Assembly (NCBI RefSeq): GCF_040675875.1
Contig: NZ_JBEGII010000001.1
Location: forward strand, 3,472,001 to 3,536,000
From: Microbacterium sp. LWO12-1.2
GTDB lineage: Bacteria > Actinomycetota > Actinomycetes > Actinomycetales > Microbacteriaceae
Reading direction: 5' to 3'
Length of the DNA stretch: 64,000 nt
Part shown: piece after piece, positions 40,165-51,647 of the stretch
Layout of the letters: every line of letters starts with the position of its first letter
Position numbering within the stretch: the stretch's first letter is position 1
Translations under genes and position numbers: made by a program
The notes under the pieces: model-generated
Databases searched by the model: none
Told to the model about the DNA's origin: nothing
The model's input: only the letters and a program-made list of their open reading frames with translations

Positions 40165-41862
40165 ATGTCGAAATCACTGCATCGCACTGTCGTACCCTCT
40201 TCCCGCCGCGCCCTCATCGCGGCGCTCACCGTCACCGCCCTGATCGGGTCGCTGGCCGCCTGCACCTCCTCGTCCACGACCCCCGAGCCCAGCGAGGTCG
40301 CCATCGTCGACGGCGGCGAGATCGTGATCGGCGCGGAGCAGGAGCCTGACTGCGCCGACTGGATCGCCACGTGCGGCGGTTCGATCTGGGGCACCTGGAT
40401 CATGCAGATCCCGACCCTCCCCGGTGTCTTCCAGACTCGACAGGTCGACGACGAGTGGGTGCCCGTGCCCTCCGACCTCGTCACCGGTGAGCCGGAGGTC
40501 GTGGTCGCCGACGACGGTACCCAGACCATCACCTACGCGATCAACCCCGAGGCGGTCTGGTCCGACGGGGAACCGATCACCTCGGCCGACTTCGAGTACA
40601 CCGCGCTGCAGATCCGCGACGGCGACGACATCTTCGACAAGACCGGGTATGACCGTATCTCCGCGATCGACGCCAGTGACCCCGCGACCGTGACGGTCAC
40701 GCTGGACTCGCCTTACGCCGGATGGCGCACGCTGTTCAGCGTCTACGGCGTCATGCCCGCGCACCTGCTCGAAGGCCAGGACCGCGCGGCCATCATGGCC
40801 GACGGCTACGACTTCAGCGGCGGTCCGTGGAAGATCGAGAAGTGGACGCGCGGCACCTCGGTCACGCTCGTCCCCAACGAGAACTACTGGGGCGACAAGC
40901 CGCACCTCGACAAGGTCACCTTCCTGTTCCTGCCCGACACCACGGCGGCGTTCCAGGCGCTCAAGAGCGGCCAGGTCAGCGTGCTGTATCCGTCTCCTCA
41001 GCTCGACGCCCTCACTCAGATCGACGCCGGCCTCCCCGGCATCCAGTCGCAGGTCGACGCCCGCAGCGGCAACCTCGAGGCGATCTGGTTGAACAATGCC
41101 GCAGCCCCCTTCGACTCGGTCGCGGTGCGTCAGGCGCTCGCCTACTCGATCGACCGCGACGCCATCGTGAAGCGCCTCTTCGGCAGCCTCGGCATCGACA
41201 AGGCGCAGCAGAGCTTCAACTCCCCGATGGTCGCCCCGTTCGCCTCGGACGACTTCTCGCAGTACGCGCTCGACCTCGACAAGGTCGACGAGCTGATGGA
41301 GGGCGACGGTTGGAAGAAGAACTCGGATGACGTGTGGGCGAAGGGCGGCGAGACGGCGACGTTCTCGATCAAGACGCTGGCCGGCAACAAGCGCCGCGAC
41401 CTCACGGTGCAGGTGCTGCAGTCGCAGCTGGCGGATGCCGGCTTCGAGATGACGATCGACCAGGTCACTCCGGCCGACCTGTTCGGCACCATCGCTCCGC
41501 AGGGCGACTTCCAGGCGGGCATCTGGGCGCTCGTCGACACGTTCCCGGACCCCACTCTCAGCTCGACGTTCTCGTCGGTCAACATCCCGAGCGAGGCGAA
41601 CGGCTACTCCGGCATCAACTTCTACCGCACCGACATCCCGGGCCTCGACGACCTGCTCGGTCAGGTCGACAGCGAGATCGACACGGATGCCCGCATCCAG
41701 GTCTCGCACGAGGCCGACGCGCTGATCGCCGAGAACGTGCCCTCGCTCCCGCTCGACACCGTGCCGAACGTGCTGCTGTGGAGCGACAAGGTCGGCGGCC
41801 CGGAGATCAACCCCGTCGACGGTCCGTTCTGGAACCTCGCCGAGTGGGGTCTGGCCGGCTGA
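40165..41862 (+). CDS. ABC transporter substrate-binding lipoprotein, family 5
   Basis: Peptide-type binding lipoprotein of 565 residues with lipobox LAAC (Cys near residue 33). YAINPEAVWSDGEPITSADF and VRQALAYSIDRDAIV are family-5 landmarks. First gene of a complete importer operon. The ligand is not deducible. The nearby S9 and M20 peptidases suggest peptides or amino-acid conjugates. Confidence 0.92.
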   Translation: MSKSLHRTVVPSSRRALIAALTVTALIGSLAACTSSSTTPEPSEVAIVDGGEIVIGAEQEPDCADWIATCGGSIWGTWIMQIPTLPGVFQTRQVDDEWVPVPSDLVTGEPEVVVADDGTQTITYAINPEAVWSDGEPITSADFEYTALQIRDGDDIFDKTGYDRISAIDASDPATVTVTLDSPYAGWRTLFSVYGVMPAHLLEGQDRAAIMADGYDFSGGPWKIEKWTRGTSVTLVPNENYWGDKPHLDKVTFLFLPDTTAAFQALKSGQVSVLYPSPQLDALTQIDAGLPGIQSQVDARSGNLEAIWLNNAAAPFDSVAVRQALAYSIDRDAIVKRLFGSLGIDKAQQSFNSPMVAPFASDDFSQYALDLDKVDELMEGDGWKKNSDDVWAKGGETATFSIKTLAGNKRRDLTVQVLQSQLADAGFEMTIDQVTPADLFGTIAPQGDFQAGIWALVDTFPDPTLSSTFSSVNIPSEANGYSGINFYRTDIPGLDDLLGQVDSEIDTDARIQVSHEADALIAENVPSLPLDTVPNVLLWSDKVGGPEINPVDGPFWNLAEWGLAG

Positions 41863-41905
41863 GGCCGACCGGGAACGACAGCCAGGACTGAGACGGGGCG
41901 ACGAC

Positions 41906-42871
41906 GTGATCACCTTCATCACCCGAAGAGTGCTGTATTCGGTGCCGGTGATCCTCGTCGCCTCGTTCATCCTGTTCTGGGCGGTGCGGTCGACCTTCGA
42001 TCCGCTCGCGAAGCTCCGGCAGGCGCACGACCCCGCGGTCATCGCGCGGGAGATCGAACGGCTCGGGCTCGACCGCTCCATCCCCGAGCAGTACTTCCTC
42101 TGGCTCCGTTCGCTGGTCCTCGGCGACTGGGGGCTGAGCACGCGCACCGGCACCCCCGTACTGCCGCTGATCGGCGAGGCGCTGTGGCCGACGCTGCAGC
42201 TCGCGTTCTGGGGGCTGCTGGTCGCCGTGCTGATCGCGGGTGGCGTGAGCGTCTACTCGGCGGTGCGCCAGTACTCCTGGGGTGACAACCTGCTCACCGG
42301 CGCCTCGTACCTCGGCATCGCGATGCCGGCGTTCTGGTTCGGACTCATCCTGATCCAGACCTTCGCCGTGTGGCCGAAGGAGCAGTTCGGGCTCAGCGAA
42401 CCGCCGCTGTTCTTCATCGGACTGCAGTCGCCGGGGCAGACCGGGGTGCTCGACTACATCCGTCATCTGATCCTGCCGGTGGCCGCGCTCATGATCGCGC
42501 TGGTCGCCTCGTGGAGCCGGTTCGGTCGCGCGGCGATGCTCGACGCGCTGTCGAGCGACTATGTGCGCACCGCGCGCGCGAAGGGGGTGCCGCGACGGCA
42601 GGTCATCTGGCGCCACGCGGTGCGCAACTCGCTCGCCCCGTTCGTCACGGTCGTGGCACTCGACGCCGCAATCCTGATCGGCGGTCTCGTGGTGACCGAG
42701 CAGATCTTCGCGATCCCCGGCATGGGGCGGCTGTTCCTGCAGTCCCTGGTCGCCGGCGACGTCTACGTGCTGTTGCCCTGGATGATCGTGGTCGCGGTGG
42801 CCGTCGTGATCTGCAACCTGATCGCCGACATCGCCTACGCGGTGCTCGACCCGAGAGTGAGGCTGTCATGA
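41906..42871 (+). CDS. ABC transporter permease, DppB/OppB type
   Basis: First membrane subunit, 321 residues. The N-terminal helix VLYSVPVILVASFILFWAV and the PxDP-like segment (STFDPLAKLRQAH) fit DppB. The EAA-like loop is near DYVRTARAKGVPRRQVIWRH. The GTG start follows a 43-bp gap, and the end overlaps the next permease. Confidence 0.92.
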   Translation: MITFITRRVLYSVPVILVASFILFWAVRSTFDPLAKLRQAHDPAVIAREIERLGLDRSIPEQYFLWLRSLVLGDWGLSTRTGTPVLPLIGEALWPTLQLAFWGLLVAVLIAGGVSVYSAVRQYSWGDNLLTGASYLGIAMPAFWFGLILIQTFAVWPKEQFGLSEPPLFFIGLQSPGQTGVLDYIRHLILPVAALMIALVASWSRFGRAAMLDALSSDYVRTARAKGVPRRQVIWRHAVRNSLAPFVTVVALDAAILIGGLVVTEQIFAIPGMGRLFLQSLVAGDVYVLLPWMIVVAVAVVICNLIADIAYAVLDPRVRLS

Positions 42872-43766
42872 GTGGAGCAGGCATCGCCGGGCCCGAGGAG
42901 CTGCTCGCCGAGCAGGATCCGCAGAAGGCGCCCACCCGGCAGCTGTTGAAGGGGTTCCTGCATCATCGGCTCGCGGTGACGAGCCTGATCGTGCTCGTCA
43001 TCCTGCTGATCGCGTGCTTCGGTGCGGCGTGGATCGCGCCCTACCCGCAGGGGCAGCAGGACCTGCTCACGGGCCCGACCCCGCCCTCGGGGGCGCACTG
43101 GCTCGGCACCGATGAGTTGGGCCGCGACTACCTGAGCGAGATCCTGTTCTCCGGACAGATCTCCCTCGCGATCGGCCTCGCGGTGGCACTGCTCGCCACC
43201 GTCGTCGGCACCGCGCTCGGTGCGATCGCCGGTTACGTGGGCGGTTGGATCGGCGAGCTGATCATGCGCATCACCGACCTGTTCCTCATCGTCCCCGCGA
43301 TCGCGCTGCTGGCGGTGATCCTGCAGGGGCTCGGCCCCTCGCCGACTACGATCGTGCTGGCACTGACCGCGCTGGGGTGGACGTACATCGCCCGCGTCGT
43401 GCGCGCCCAGGTGCTGTCGCTGCGCGAGAAGGACTTCATTGACGCGGCACGCGGCATCGGCGCCTCGGGCCTGCGCATCCTGGTGTCGCACCTGCTGCCG
43501 AACCTCGCGGGTGTCATCGTCGTCGCGATGAGCCTCGCCGTGGCATCCTCGATCATCGCCGAGTCGACGCTCAGCTTCCTCGGCTTCGGGGTGCAGCCCC
43601 CGCAGACCAGCTGGGGCTCGATGCTCAGCCAGGCGGCCGGCTACGTGGGCACCCCGCAGGTCTACCTGCTCTACTTCCCCGGCCTGTTCATCCTCGTCAC
43701 GGTGCTGTGCGTCAACTTCATCGGCGACGGATTGCGCGATGCGCTCGACCCCCAGGGGAAGAACCT

Positions 43767-43770
<4 letters not shown>
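42868..43770 (+). CDS. ABC transporter permease, DppC/OppC type
   Basis: Second membrane subunit, 300 residues. The LGTDELGRDYLSEILFSG block is near residue 78, and STLSFLGFGVQPPQTSWGSM is near 231. A cytoplasmic N-terminal tail of about 35 residues precedes the first helix. It overlaps both neighbours by four bases. Confidence 0.92.
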
Positions 43771-44788
<1,018 letters not shown>

Positions 44789-44792
<4 letters not shown>

Positions 44793-45802
44793 ACCAGCCC
44801 GTGGTGGACCCGCCCGTGAAGAGCACGAGCCTGACCGTGACGAACCTGGTCAAGGAGTACCGCGTCGGCGGCGGCCTGTTCGGCCGCACGCGCGACATCG
44901 TGCAGGCGGTGTCGGAGGTGAGTCTGTCGATCGACGGCGGCCAGACCTTCGGGCTCGTCGGCGAGTCCGGATGCGGCAAGTCCTCGCTCGGGCGCAGCGT
45001 CGCGCGCCTGCAGTCCAGCGACGGCGGATCGATCCTGCTCGGCGATGACGACATCACGCGCGTCGAGGGCGGCGGCCTGCGGGCGCTGCGCCGTCGCGTG
45101 CAGTTCGTGTTCCAGGATCCCTACGCCTCGCTGAACCCGCGCAAGTCCGTGCGGGCGACCCTCACCGAACCGCTCGTGATCCATGGCTTGCACCGCGGTC
45201 AGCATGAGCGCAGGGTCGAGGAGCTGCTGGCGCAGGTCGGGTTGAACCCCGCGCACGCCGACCGGTTCCCGCACGAGTTCTCGGGCGGGCAGCGGCAGCG
45301 GCTCGGCATCGCCAGGGCGCTCGCGGTGGAGCCGGAGGTCATCGTGCTCGACGAGCCGGTCAGCGCCCTCGACGTGAGCGTGCAGGCCGGTGTGCTGAAC
45401 CTGCTCGACGACCTGCAGCGCGACCTCGGGCTCACGTACCTGTTCATCGCGCACGACCTGTCGGTGGTGCGGCACCTCAGCGACCGGGTCGGGGTCATGT
45501 ACCTCGGACGGCTGGTGGAGGAGGGGCCGGTCGACGAACTCTACGAGCGGCCGCTGCATCCGTACACGCAGGCGCTGCTGTCGGCGATCCCGGTACCTGA
45601 CCCGCGCACCGAGCGGGCGCGCGAGCGCATCGTGCTCACCGGAGACGTGCCGAGCCCGGTCTCTCCCCCGAGCGGATGCCGCTTCCGCACGCGCTGCTGG
45701 AAGGCCACCGAGATCTGCGCCGAGGTCGTTCCCGAGCTCGCCGACCACGGCGACACGCACCGGGTCGCCTGCCACCATCCGTCCGAGCGCGACGTGCTCT
45801 GA
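44789..45802 (+). CDS. ABC transporter ATP-binding protein, DppF/OppF type
   Basis: Second ATPase, 337 residues: Walker A GESGCGKS near residue 62, FSGGQRQRLG signature, VIVLDEPVSALD Walker B and the C-terminal PSGCRFRTRCWKATEIC extension. It is coupled to the previous ATPase by a four-base overlap. Unlike the importer at 11253, the two ATPases here are separate genes. Confidence 0.93.
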
Positions 45803-45878
45803 CGCCACCGTCCTCTGCTCCCACCTGCTCTCATCGCGACCGGCGTGAGCGGGAATCTGCCACCGGAAGGACCCACAC

Positions 45879-47012
45879 ATGACGACCATCCACCGCATCG
45901 CCGTGATCGCCGGAGACGGCATCGGCACCGAGGTGATGCCCGAGGGGCTGCGCGTGCTGCGGGCCGCGGCCGCCCGCTTCGACATCACGCTCGAATTCGA
46001 GGAGTTCGACTTCGCGAGCGCGGCCTACTGGCAGCAGCACGGGCAGATGCTGCCGGATGACTGGTTCGAGACCCTGCGCGGGTTCGATGCGATCTTCTTC
46101 GGCGCCGTCGGCTGGCCGGATGTCGTCCCTGACCATGTGAGCCTGTGGGGGAGCCTGATCCAGTTCCGCCGGGCGTTCGACCAGTACGTGAACCTGCGGC
46201 CGGTGCGACTCATGCCCGGTGTGGTCTCCCCGCTGGCGGGTCGTGAGCCTGGCGACATCGACTTCTACGTCGTGCGTGAGAACACCGAGGGCGAGTACTC
46301 GTCGATCGGCGGGCGCATGTTCGAGGGCACCGACAGGGAGTTCGTGCTGCAGGAGACCGTGATGACCCGCACCGGTGTGGACCGCGTACTGCGCTACGCG
46401 TACGACCTGGCGCAGAAGCGCGAGGCGAAGCACCTGACCTCGGCGACCAAGAGCAACGGCATCTCGATCTCGATGCCCTACTGGGACGAGCGCGTGGCCG
46501 CGGTCGGCGCGGACTACCCCGACGTGCGGCAGGACCAGTTCCACATCGACATCCTCACCGCGAACTTCGTGCTGCATCCGGACTGGTTCGACGTCGTGGT
46601 GGCGAGCAACCTGTTCGGTGACATCCTGTCGGACCTCGGCCCCGCCTGCACCGGCACGATCGGCATCGCCCCGAGCGCGAACATCAACCCCGAGGGTGTC
46701 TTCCCCAGCCTGTTCGAGCCCGTGCACGGCTCGGCCCCCGACATCGCGGGCAAGGGCATCGCGAATCCGATCGGCCAGATCTGGTGCGGCGCCATGATGC
46801 TCGAGCACCTCGGATACCCGGATGCCGGCGCCGCCGTGCTCTCCGCGATCGAAGAGGTGCTCGCCCGCGGGGCCGACGCCGCCCCCTTCACCCCCGACCT
46901 CGGCGGTACGGCCACCACGGTCGAGCTCGGCGCGGCGATCGCGGAGGTGGTCGCCGGGGGTGAGGAGCCGCCGCTCAGCCCGTGGTCAGGTCCTGCGCGA
47001 GCATCACGATGA
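45879..47012 (+). CDS. Tartrate/isopropylmalate/isocitrate dehydrogenase family protein
   Basis: NAD-dependent beta-decarboxylating dehydrogenase of 377 residues. IAGDGIGTEVMPEG is near residue 9, VRENTEGEYS near 130 and SNLFGDILSDLGPA near 240 (metal-binding Asp residues). NLRPVRL and PVHGSAPDIAGKGIANP also match. Sequence features fit the tartrate dehydrogenase branch better than LeuB, but the substrate is uncertain. It lies 76 bp after the transporter genes, with CGGAAGG upstream, and its 3' end overlaps a convergent gene by 38 bp. Confidence 0.85.
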   Translation: MTTIHRIAVIAGDGIGTEVMPEGLRVLRAAAARFDITLEFEEFDFASAAYWQQHGQMLPDDWFETLRGFDAIFFGAVGWPDVVPDHVSLWGSLIQFRRAFDQYVNLRPVRLMPGVVSPLAGREPGDIDFYVVRENTEGEYSSIGGRMFEGTDREFVLQETVMTRTGVDRVLRYAYDLAQKREAKHLTSATKSNGISISMPYWDERVAAVGADYPDVRQDQFHIDILTANFVLHPDWFDVVVASNLFGDILSDLGPACTGTIGIAPSANINPEGVFPSLFEPVHGSAPDIAGKGIANPIGQIWCGAMMLEHLGYPDAGAAVLSAIEEVLARGADAAPFTPDLGGTATTVELGAAIAEVVAGGEEPPLSPWSGPARASR

Positions 47013-47412
47013 TGCCGCTGGGGCCGCGCAGATACGTGAGCTTGTACACGTCCTGGTAGTTCGCGACGTCGCGGAGCGGGTGGCATCCGTGTCTCGCGGC
47101 GATCGCCAGGGACTCGTCGATGTCATCCACCGAGAAGGCGACGCGGTGCATCCCGATCTCGTTCGGCAGCGTCGGCTCGGTCTCGATCGCGTCCGGGTGG
47201 ATGTACTCGAACAGCTCTATCTGGCCGTGCCCGTCCGGCGTCTGCAACACCGCGATCCTGGCGTGATTGCCGTCGAGTCCGACCGCGGTCGAAGCCCACT
47301 CCCCGCTGACTTCGTCGCGCCCGAGCACCGTGAGCCCGAGGTCGGTGAAGAAGGCGATGGTGGCTTCCAGGTCGCGCACGGCGATGCCGACGTTCTCGAG
47401 TCTGATGGGCAT
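46975..47412 (-). CDS. VOC-family protein (methylmalonyl-CoA epimerase/glyoxalase-like)
   Basis: A 145-residue vicinal-oxygen-chelate protein: LENVGIAVRDLEATIAFFTD, then IELFEYI and MHRVAFSVDD, which supply the typical His and Glu metal ligands. ATG at 47412 is chosen since the protein then begins at the first beta strand. The 3' ends of this gene and the dehydrogenase gene overlap by 38 bp. Confidence 0.8.
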   Translation of the reverse strand: MPIRLENVGIAVRDLEATIAFFTDLGLTVLGRDEVSGEWASTAVGLDGNHARIAVLQTPDGHGQIELFEYIHPDAIETEPTLPNEIGMHRVAFSVDDIDESLAIAARHGCHPLRDVANYQDVYKLTYLRGPSGIIVMLAQDLTTG

Positions 47413-47449
47413 GGGACGGATGCTACTCGCGAGCACGTCCTGTGCACAG

Positions 47450-47800
47450 CTAGCGTCCGAGCTTCTCCGCACACGCGACGCAGTACTCCGCGAACGGGCG
47501 CACGGCCAAGCGCGCCGCCGGGATCGGCCGCCCGCAGTTCGCGCAGATGCCGTAGGTGCCGGCGTCCATCCGGGCGAGCGCGTCGTCGACCTGCTGGAGT
47601 TCGGATGCTGCGGCCTCGGCGAGCCCGGTCAGGCGCGACCACTCCGACGAGAGCGTGACGCCCTCGGGGTCGTGTTCGTCGTCGTCGTTCGAGCCCGCGC
47701 GGTCATGCGTGAGTTCGTCCAACATGGCCGAGGTGGAGTCCACGCGCGCCGCGGCCTGCGCACGGAGGTCCGTGAGGAGGGCGCGAAGGTCGGTGGTCAT
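47450..47800 (-). CDS. TraR/DksA-family zinc-finger protein
   Basis: A 116-residue DksA-like protein. An N-terminal coiled coil (residues 1-75) precedes the zinc finger Cys-x2-Cys (ICANCGRP) and Cys-x2-Cys (YCVACAEK) at about residues 85-112. It lacks the Asp-Ala pair at the coiled-coil tip that is needed for ppGpp-dependent action of E. coli DksA, as far as can be read. It may bind RNA polymerase through its secondary channel. Confidence 0.87.
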   Translation of the reverse strand: MTTDLRALLTDLRAQAAARVDSTSAMLDELTHDRAGSNDDDEHDPEGVTLSSEWSRLTGLAEAAASELQQVDDALARMDAGTYGICANCGRPIPAARLAVRPFAEYCVACAEKLGR

Positions 47801-47828
47801 CCGCCCACTTTAGGCCGGCGGAAAGGTC

Positions 47829-47984
47829 TCAGCCGAGCAGCAGCGTGAGGACGGTCGCGCCGCCGCCACCGAGGATCAGGGCGATGATGACCGTCCAGGC
47901 GACGATGCGGATGCGGCGGTTGCGGCGCTCGCCGAGATCGCCGTAGTCCTCTTCGTTCGGGTTCTGGCGGCTGACGTCGCTCAT
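47829..47984 (-). CDS. Small single-helix membrane protein downstream of purL
   Basis: A 51-residue protein, [20 protein letters not shown] then one hydrophobic helix ([19 protein letters not shown]). Its ATG overlaps the purL stop by four bases, which strongly suggests it is translated. The N-terminus is acidic then basic, so the helix probably inserts with the N-terminus inside. No family recognised. Confidence 0.7.
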   Translation of the reverse strand: MSDVSRQNPNEEDYGDLGERRNRRIRIVAWTVIIALILGGGGATVLTLLLG

Positions 47985-50311
47985 GCGCTGACCGGCTCGG
48001 TGACGGTCGGACCGAAGTACGACGGGAGGGTGGCGGCCGAACGCTCGCGAAGTTCAGCGGCCGAGACCGTGAAGACGCCCTGCACTTCGAGCTGCGGTTC
48101 GCTGTCGGTCACGCCGATGCGCGCCACCGGGTAGCCGCGGCCTTCGCAGAGTCCGCGGAACTTCACGTCGTCCTCACGGGGAACCGTGACGATCACGCGA
48201 CCGGTCGACTCGGAGAACAGAGCGGATGCCGTGTCGACCCCGTCGCGCTCGATGAGCTCGTTCAGCCACACGCGGGCGCCGACGCCGAAGCGCGTGACAC
48301 CCTCGGCGAGGGCCTGGCCGAGGCCGCCCTCGGAGACGTCGTGCGCCGAGGAGATGAGCCACTCGTCGCGGGCCGCCGCGAGCAGGCCGGCGAGGCGCTT
48401 CTCTCCGGCGAGGTCGACCTTGGGGGGCAGACCGCCGAGGTGGTCGTGCACGACATCGGCCCAGGCCGAACCCGAGAGCTCGGTCGAGGTGGTGCCGAGC
48501 AGGTAGATGTTCTGACCGATGTCCTGCCACCCGGAGGGGATGCGGCGCGACACGTCATCGATGATGCCGAGCACGCCGACCAGCGGCGTCGGGTGGATCG
48601 GCACGTCGCCGGTCTGGTTGTAGAACGAGACGTTGCCGCCGGTGACCGGAGTGCCCAGTTCGTAGCATCCGTCGGCGAGGCCGTCGACCGTCTGGCCGAA
48701 CTGCCACATGACCTCGGGGTTCTCGGGAGAGCCGAAGTTCAGGCAGTCCGTGATCGCCGTGGGGGTCGCTCCGGTGACGGCGACGTTGCGGTACGCCTCG
48801 GCCAGCGCGAGCTGCGCACCCGCGTACGGGTCGAGCTGGCAGTAGCGGCCGTTCGCGTCGGTCGAGATCGCGAAGCCCAGGCCGGACTCCTCGTCGACGC
48901 GGATCATGCCGGCGTCGTCGGGGAAGCTCAGGGCCGTGTTGCCGAGCACGAAGTAGTCGTACTGGTTCGTGATCCAGCTGGTGTCGGCGAGGTTCGGCGA
49001 GGCGACCAGGGCGAGGAACTGCTCGCGCAGCGTCTCGGGGTCGTTGGAGCGGGGGAGGTTCTCGGCGGCATCCGCCTGCAGCGCGTCGATCCACGTCGGG
49101 TACGCGACCGGACGGTCGTAGACCGGGCCGTCGACCGCGACGGTCGAGGGGTCGACGTCGACGATGCGCTCGCCCTGCCAGTCGATGATGAGGCGGCCGT
49201 CTCCGGTGACCTCACCGAGCACCGAGGTCTCGACGTCCCACTTCTCGACGACCGCGAGGAACGCGTCGAGCTTCTCGGGAGCGACGATCGCCATCATGCG
49301 CTCCTGCGACTCCGACATGAGGATCTCCTCTGCCGTGAGCGTGGGGTCGCGCAGCAGCACGTTGTCGAGCGAGACCTTCATGCCGCTGTTGCCGTTGGCC
49401 GCGAGCTCGCTCGTGGCGCAGGAGATGCCGGCGGCACCGAGGTCCTGGATTGCCTCGACGAGTTCGTCGCGGTAGAGCTCGAGGCAGCACTCGATGAGCA
49501 CCTTCTCGGCGAAGGGGTCGCCCACCTGCACCGCGGGGCGCTTGGTGGGGCCGCCGTCGGCGAACGTGTCGGATGCCAGGATGCTGGCGCCGCCGATGCC
49601 GTCGCCACCCGTGCGGGCACCGAACAGCACGACCTTGTTGCCGACGCCGGTCGCGTTGGCGAGCTTGAGGTCTTCGTGGCGGAGCACGCCGACCGCCAGC
49701 GCGTTCACGAGCGGGTTCGCCTGGTAGACGGAGTCGAACACGGTCTCGCCGCCGATGTTCGGCAGGCCGAGGCAGTTGCCGTAGAAGCTGATGCCGCTGG
49801 TCACGCCGTGCACGACGCGGGCGGTGTCGGGGTGGTCGATCGCACCGAAGCGCAGGGCGTCCATGACCGCGACCGGGCGGGCGCCCATCGAGATGATGTC
49901 GCGGACGATGCCGCCGACGCCGGTCGCCGCACCCTGGAAGGGCTCGATGAACGAGGGGTGGTTGTGCGACTCGGCCTTGAAGGTGACGGCCCAGCCCTCG
50001 CCGACGTCGATGACGCCCGCGTTCTGGCCCATGCCCACCATGAGGCGTTCCTTCATCTCGTCGCTGACCTTCTGGCCGAAGCGACGCAGGTAGTTCTTGC
50101 TGCTCTTGTACGAGCAGTGCTCACTCCACATGACGGAGTACATCGCCAGCTCGCCCGAGGTGGGGCGGCGGCCGAGGATCTCCTTGATGCGCTCGTACTC
50201 GTCGGGCTTGAGTCCGAGGGCCGCGTACGGCTGCTCCTTCTCGGGCGTCGCGATCGCGTTCTCGACAGAGTCGGGGACGTGCTTGTGGGAAGGTGCAGGG
50301 GCGGTGGTCAC
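47981..50311 (-). CDS. purL: Phosphoribosylformylglycinamidine synthase subunit PurL
   Basis: Large subunit of the purine-pathway FGAM synthase, about 776 residues. It contains [12 protein letters not shown] near residue 65, [20 protein letters not shown] near 108, GGDGIGGAS and [12 protein letters not shown], all PurL landmarks. This is the short form that works with separate PurQ and PurS proteins. I chose the GTG at 50311 because GGAG lies five bases before it; a GTG six bases further upstream overlaps that site. Confidence 0.95.
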   Translation of the reverse strand: MTTAPAPSHKHVPDSVENAIATPEKEQPYAALGLKPDEYERIKEILGRRPTSGELAMYSVMWSEHCSYKSSKNYLRRFGQKVSDEMKERLMVGMGQNAGVIDVGEGWAVTFKAESHNHPSFIEPFQGAATGVGGIVRDIISMGARPVAVMDALRFGAIDHPDTARVVHGVTSGISFYGNCLGLPNIGGETVFDSVYQANPLVNALAVGVLRHEDLKLANATGVGNKVVLFGARTGGDGIGGASILASDTFADGGPTKRPAVQVGDPFAEKVLIECCLELYRDELVEAIQDLGAAGISCATSELAANGNSGMKVSLDNVLLRDPTLTAEEILMSESQERMMAIVAPEKLDAFLAVVEKWDVETSVLGEVTGDGRLIIDWQGERIVDVDPSTVAVDGPVYDRPVAYPTWIDALQADAAENLPRSNDPETLREQFLALVASPNLADTSWITNQYDYFVLGNTALSFPDDAGMIRVDEESGLGFAISTDANGRYCQLDPYAGAQLALAEAYRNVAVTGATPTAITDCLNFGSPENPEVMWQFGQTVDGLADGCYELGTPVTGGNVSFYNQTGDVPIHPTPLVGVLGIIDDVSRRIPSGWQDIGQNIYLLGTTSTELSGSAWADVVHDHLGGLPPKVDLAGEKRLAGLLAAARDEWLISSAHDVSEGGLGQALAEGVTRFGVGARVWLNELIERDGVDTASALFSESTGRVIVTVPREDDVKFRGLCEGRGYPVARIGVTDSEPQLEVQGVFTVSAAELRERSAATLPSYFGPTVTEPVSA

Positions 50312-50485
50312 GCGCACTCCAAAGGAAGGGGCCGGCGGGGCAGCTCCAGTCTACCGGCGTGGGGTCCCGGCGGATTTCAGCGTCGAGTGCGCGGACGGAA
50401 GGGCGTCCGCGCGCGCGAAAGGTCGGCACCGAATCGTTGTGTGCCGTTCGTGTCGCCTTCGGCGGGAGCCTCCTATGGTGGCGAT

Positions 50486-51562
50486 ATGCGCCTTCGTACT
50501 CTCGCCTGTCTCGGTGTCGTCACGGTCCTTCTGGTGACCGGATGCGCCCCGGAAGCGGAAGTCGCCCCGAGCCCCTCGGCCTCGGCACCCACGCCGTCGC
50601 CGAGCCCCACACCCACTGAAGAGCCGATCGTCGCCCCGACAGCCGCGTTCGACGTGACCTGCGACGACGTGAATGCAACGGTCTCCGGTCTGCTGGGCGA
50701 AGCGGTGGGCGGCGAGAAGGACACTCTGGGCCTGACATCCTCGCCGAACTGGTATCCGGGACCCGCTCAGTACATGATGCAGCGGGCGGGTGGCATCGCG
50801 TGCTCGGCAGGCGACCTGGACGCCTTCGATCCCAACTCGTACCCTGATGCCTACTGGGAGATCGCGATCGTTCCGGATGCGCAGACGATCATCGATGGTG
50901 CGCTGAAGCGGGGAGCGGGCGGCAACGCCGACATGGCGCTCAGTTGCGGTGACGGGCGCTGCATCATCAACCTCCGAGACGAAGACGTGCTGCTGACGGG
51001 ATCGATGACGTCCCCCGGTCTGATGCAGGACGATCAAGATCGAGTGCGTGCCGCGTTCGAAGAACTCCTGGCATCGGCCGCCGGCACGCTCCGAGACTTC
51101 GAGTACGGTCCGAGTGGGATCGCCGCCGTGTCGTGCGAGACGCTGCTCACGGCGGAAGAAGTCGCCGCGCAGCTGGGCGCGCACGTCGAGATCGTGGACT
51201 TCTCGCGACTGGGTGGGTGGGGTATCCCTGCCGAGGTCTACTACGTGAATGATGGCGGACGGCTGTGCATGTATGCCGAGGGGCAGGACGTCTACAACGA
51301 CGCCACCCTGATCTCGCTCACAACACTTCCTTCCGGCGCGTGGGCATTCGACAAGCTCGACGGGGGGAACCCGGTCTCCGTCGCTGGCGCGGATGCCGCG
51401 TTCAGCGGCGTCGACTACACCGGCCGGGCCGTGCTCGATGTACGTGTGGGCCTCGACTGGCTCCGGTTCAGCACCGCGGAGAGCGCGGTCGCTCCGTCGC
51501 TCGCGCCCGTCGCGGAGATGGCGATCGAGCATCTGACCCGAGGGCGTCCCGCTCCGCAGTGA
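50486..51562 (+). CDS. Lipoprotein of unknown function
   Basis: A 358-residue lipoprotein. Signal peptide with lipobox LVTGC (Cys at residue 20), then a Pro/Ser/Thr linker (residues 28-50). The mature part has two similar halves. Each begins with a Cys in a short motif (FDVTCDDVNATVSGLLG and VSCETLLTAEEVAAQLG), which suggests an internal duplication. Further cysteines (IACSAG, LSCGDGRCI, RLCMYAE) could form disulfides. No family recognised beyond conserved actinobacterial lipoproteins. Confidence 0.8.
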   Translation: MRLRTLACLGVVTVLLVTGCAPEAEVAPSPSASAPTPSPSPTPTEEPIVAPTAAFDVTCDDVNATVSGLLGEAVGGEKDTLGLTSSPNWYPGPAQYMMQRAGGIACSAGDLDAFDPNSYPDAYWEIAIVPDAQTIIDGALKRGAGGNADMALSCGDGRCIINLRDEDVLLTGSMTSPGLMQDDQDRVRAAFEELLASAAGTLRDFEYGPSGIAAVSCETLLTAEEVAAQLGAHVEIVDFSRLGGWGIPAEVYYVNDGGRLCMYAEGQDVYNDATLISLTTLPSGAWAFDKLDGGNPVSVAGADAAFSGVDYTGRAVLDVRVGLDWLRFSTAESAVAPSLAPVAEMAIEHLTRGRPAPQ

Positions 51563-51647
51563 GTGCGGGTGCTCACCCCCGAGGCGAGAGGTCGCGAACA
51601 GTCGTATTCCCGGGGCGTAGGCGACCATTCGCGCTACTCCCCTGAAG

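Noticed and set aside
45879..47012. Naming the dehydrogenase leuB
   Set aside because: It lies outside any leucine cluster and its motifs fit the tartrate dehydrogenase branch as well or better.
48341..50400. Long plus-strand frame opposite purL
   Set aside because: purL is unambiguous. Only the part of that frame from 50486 on is a real gene, the lipoprotein.
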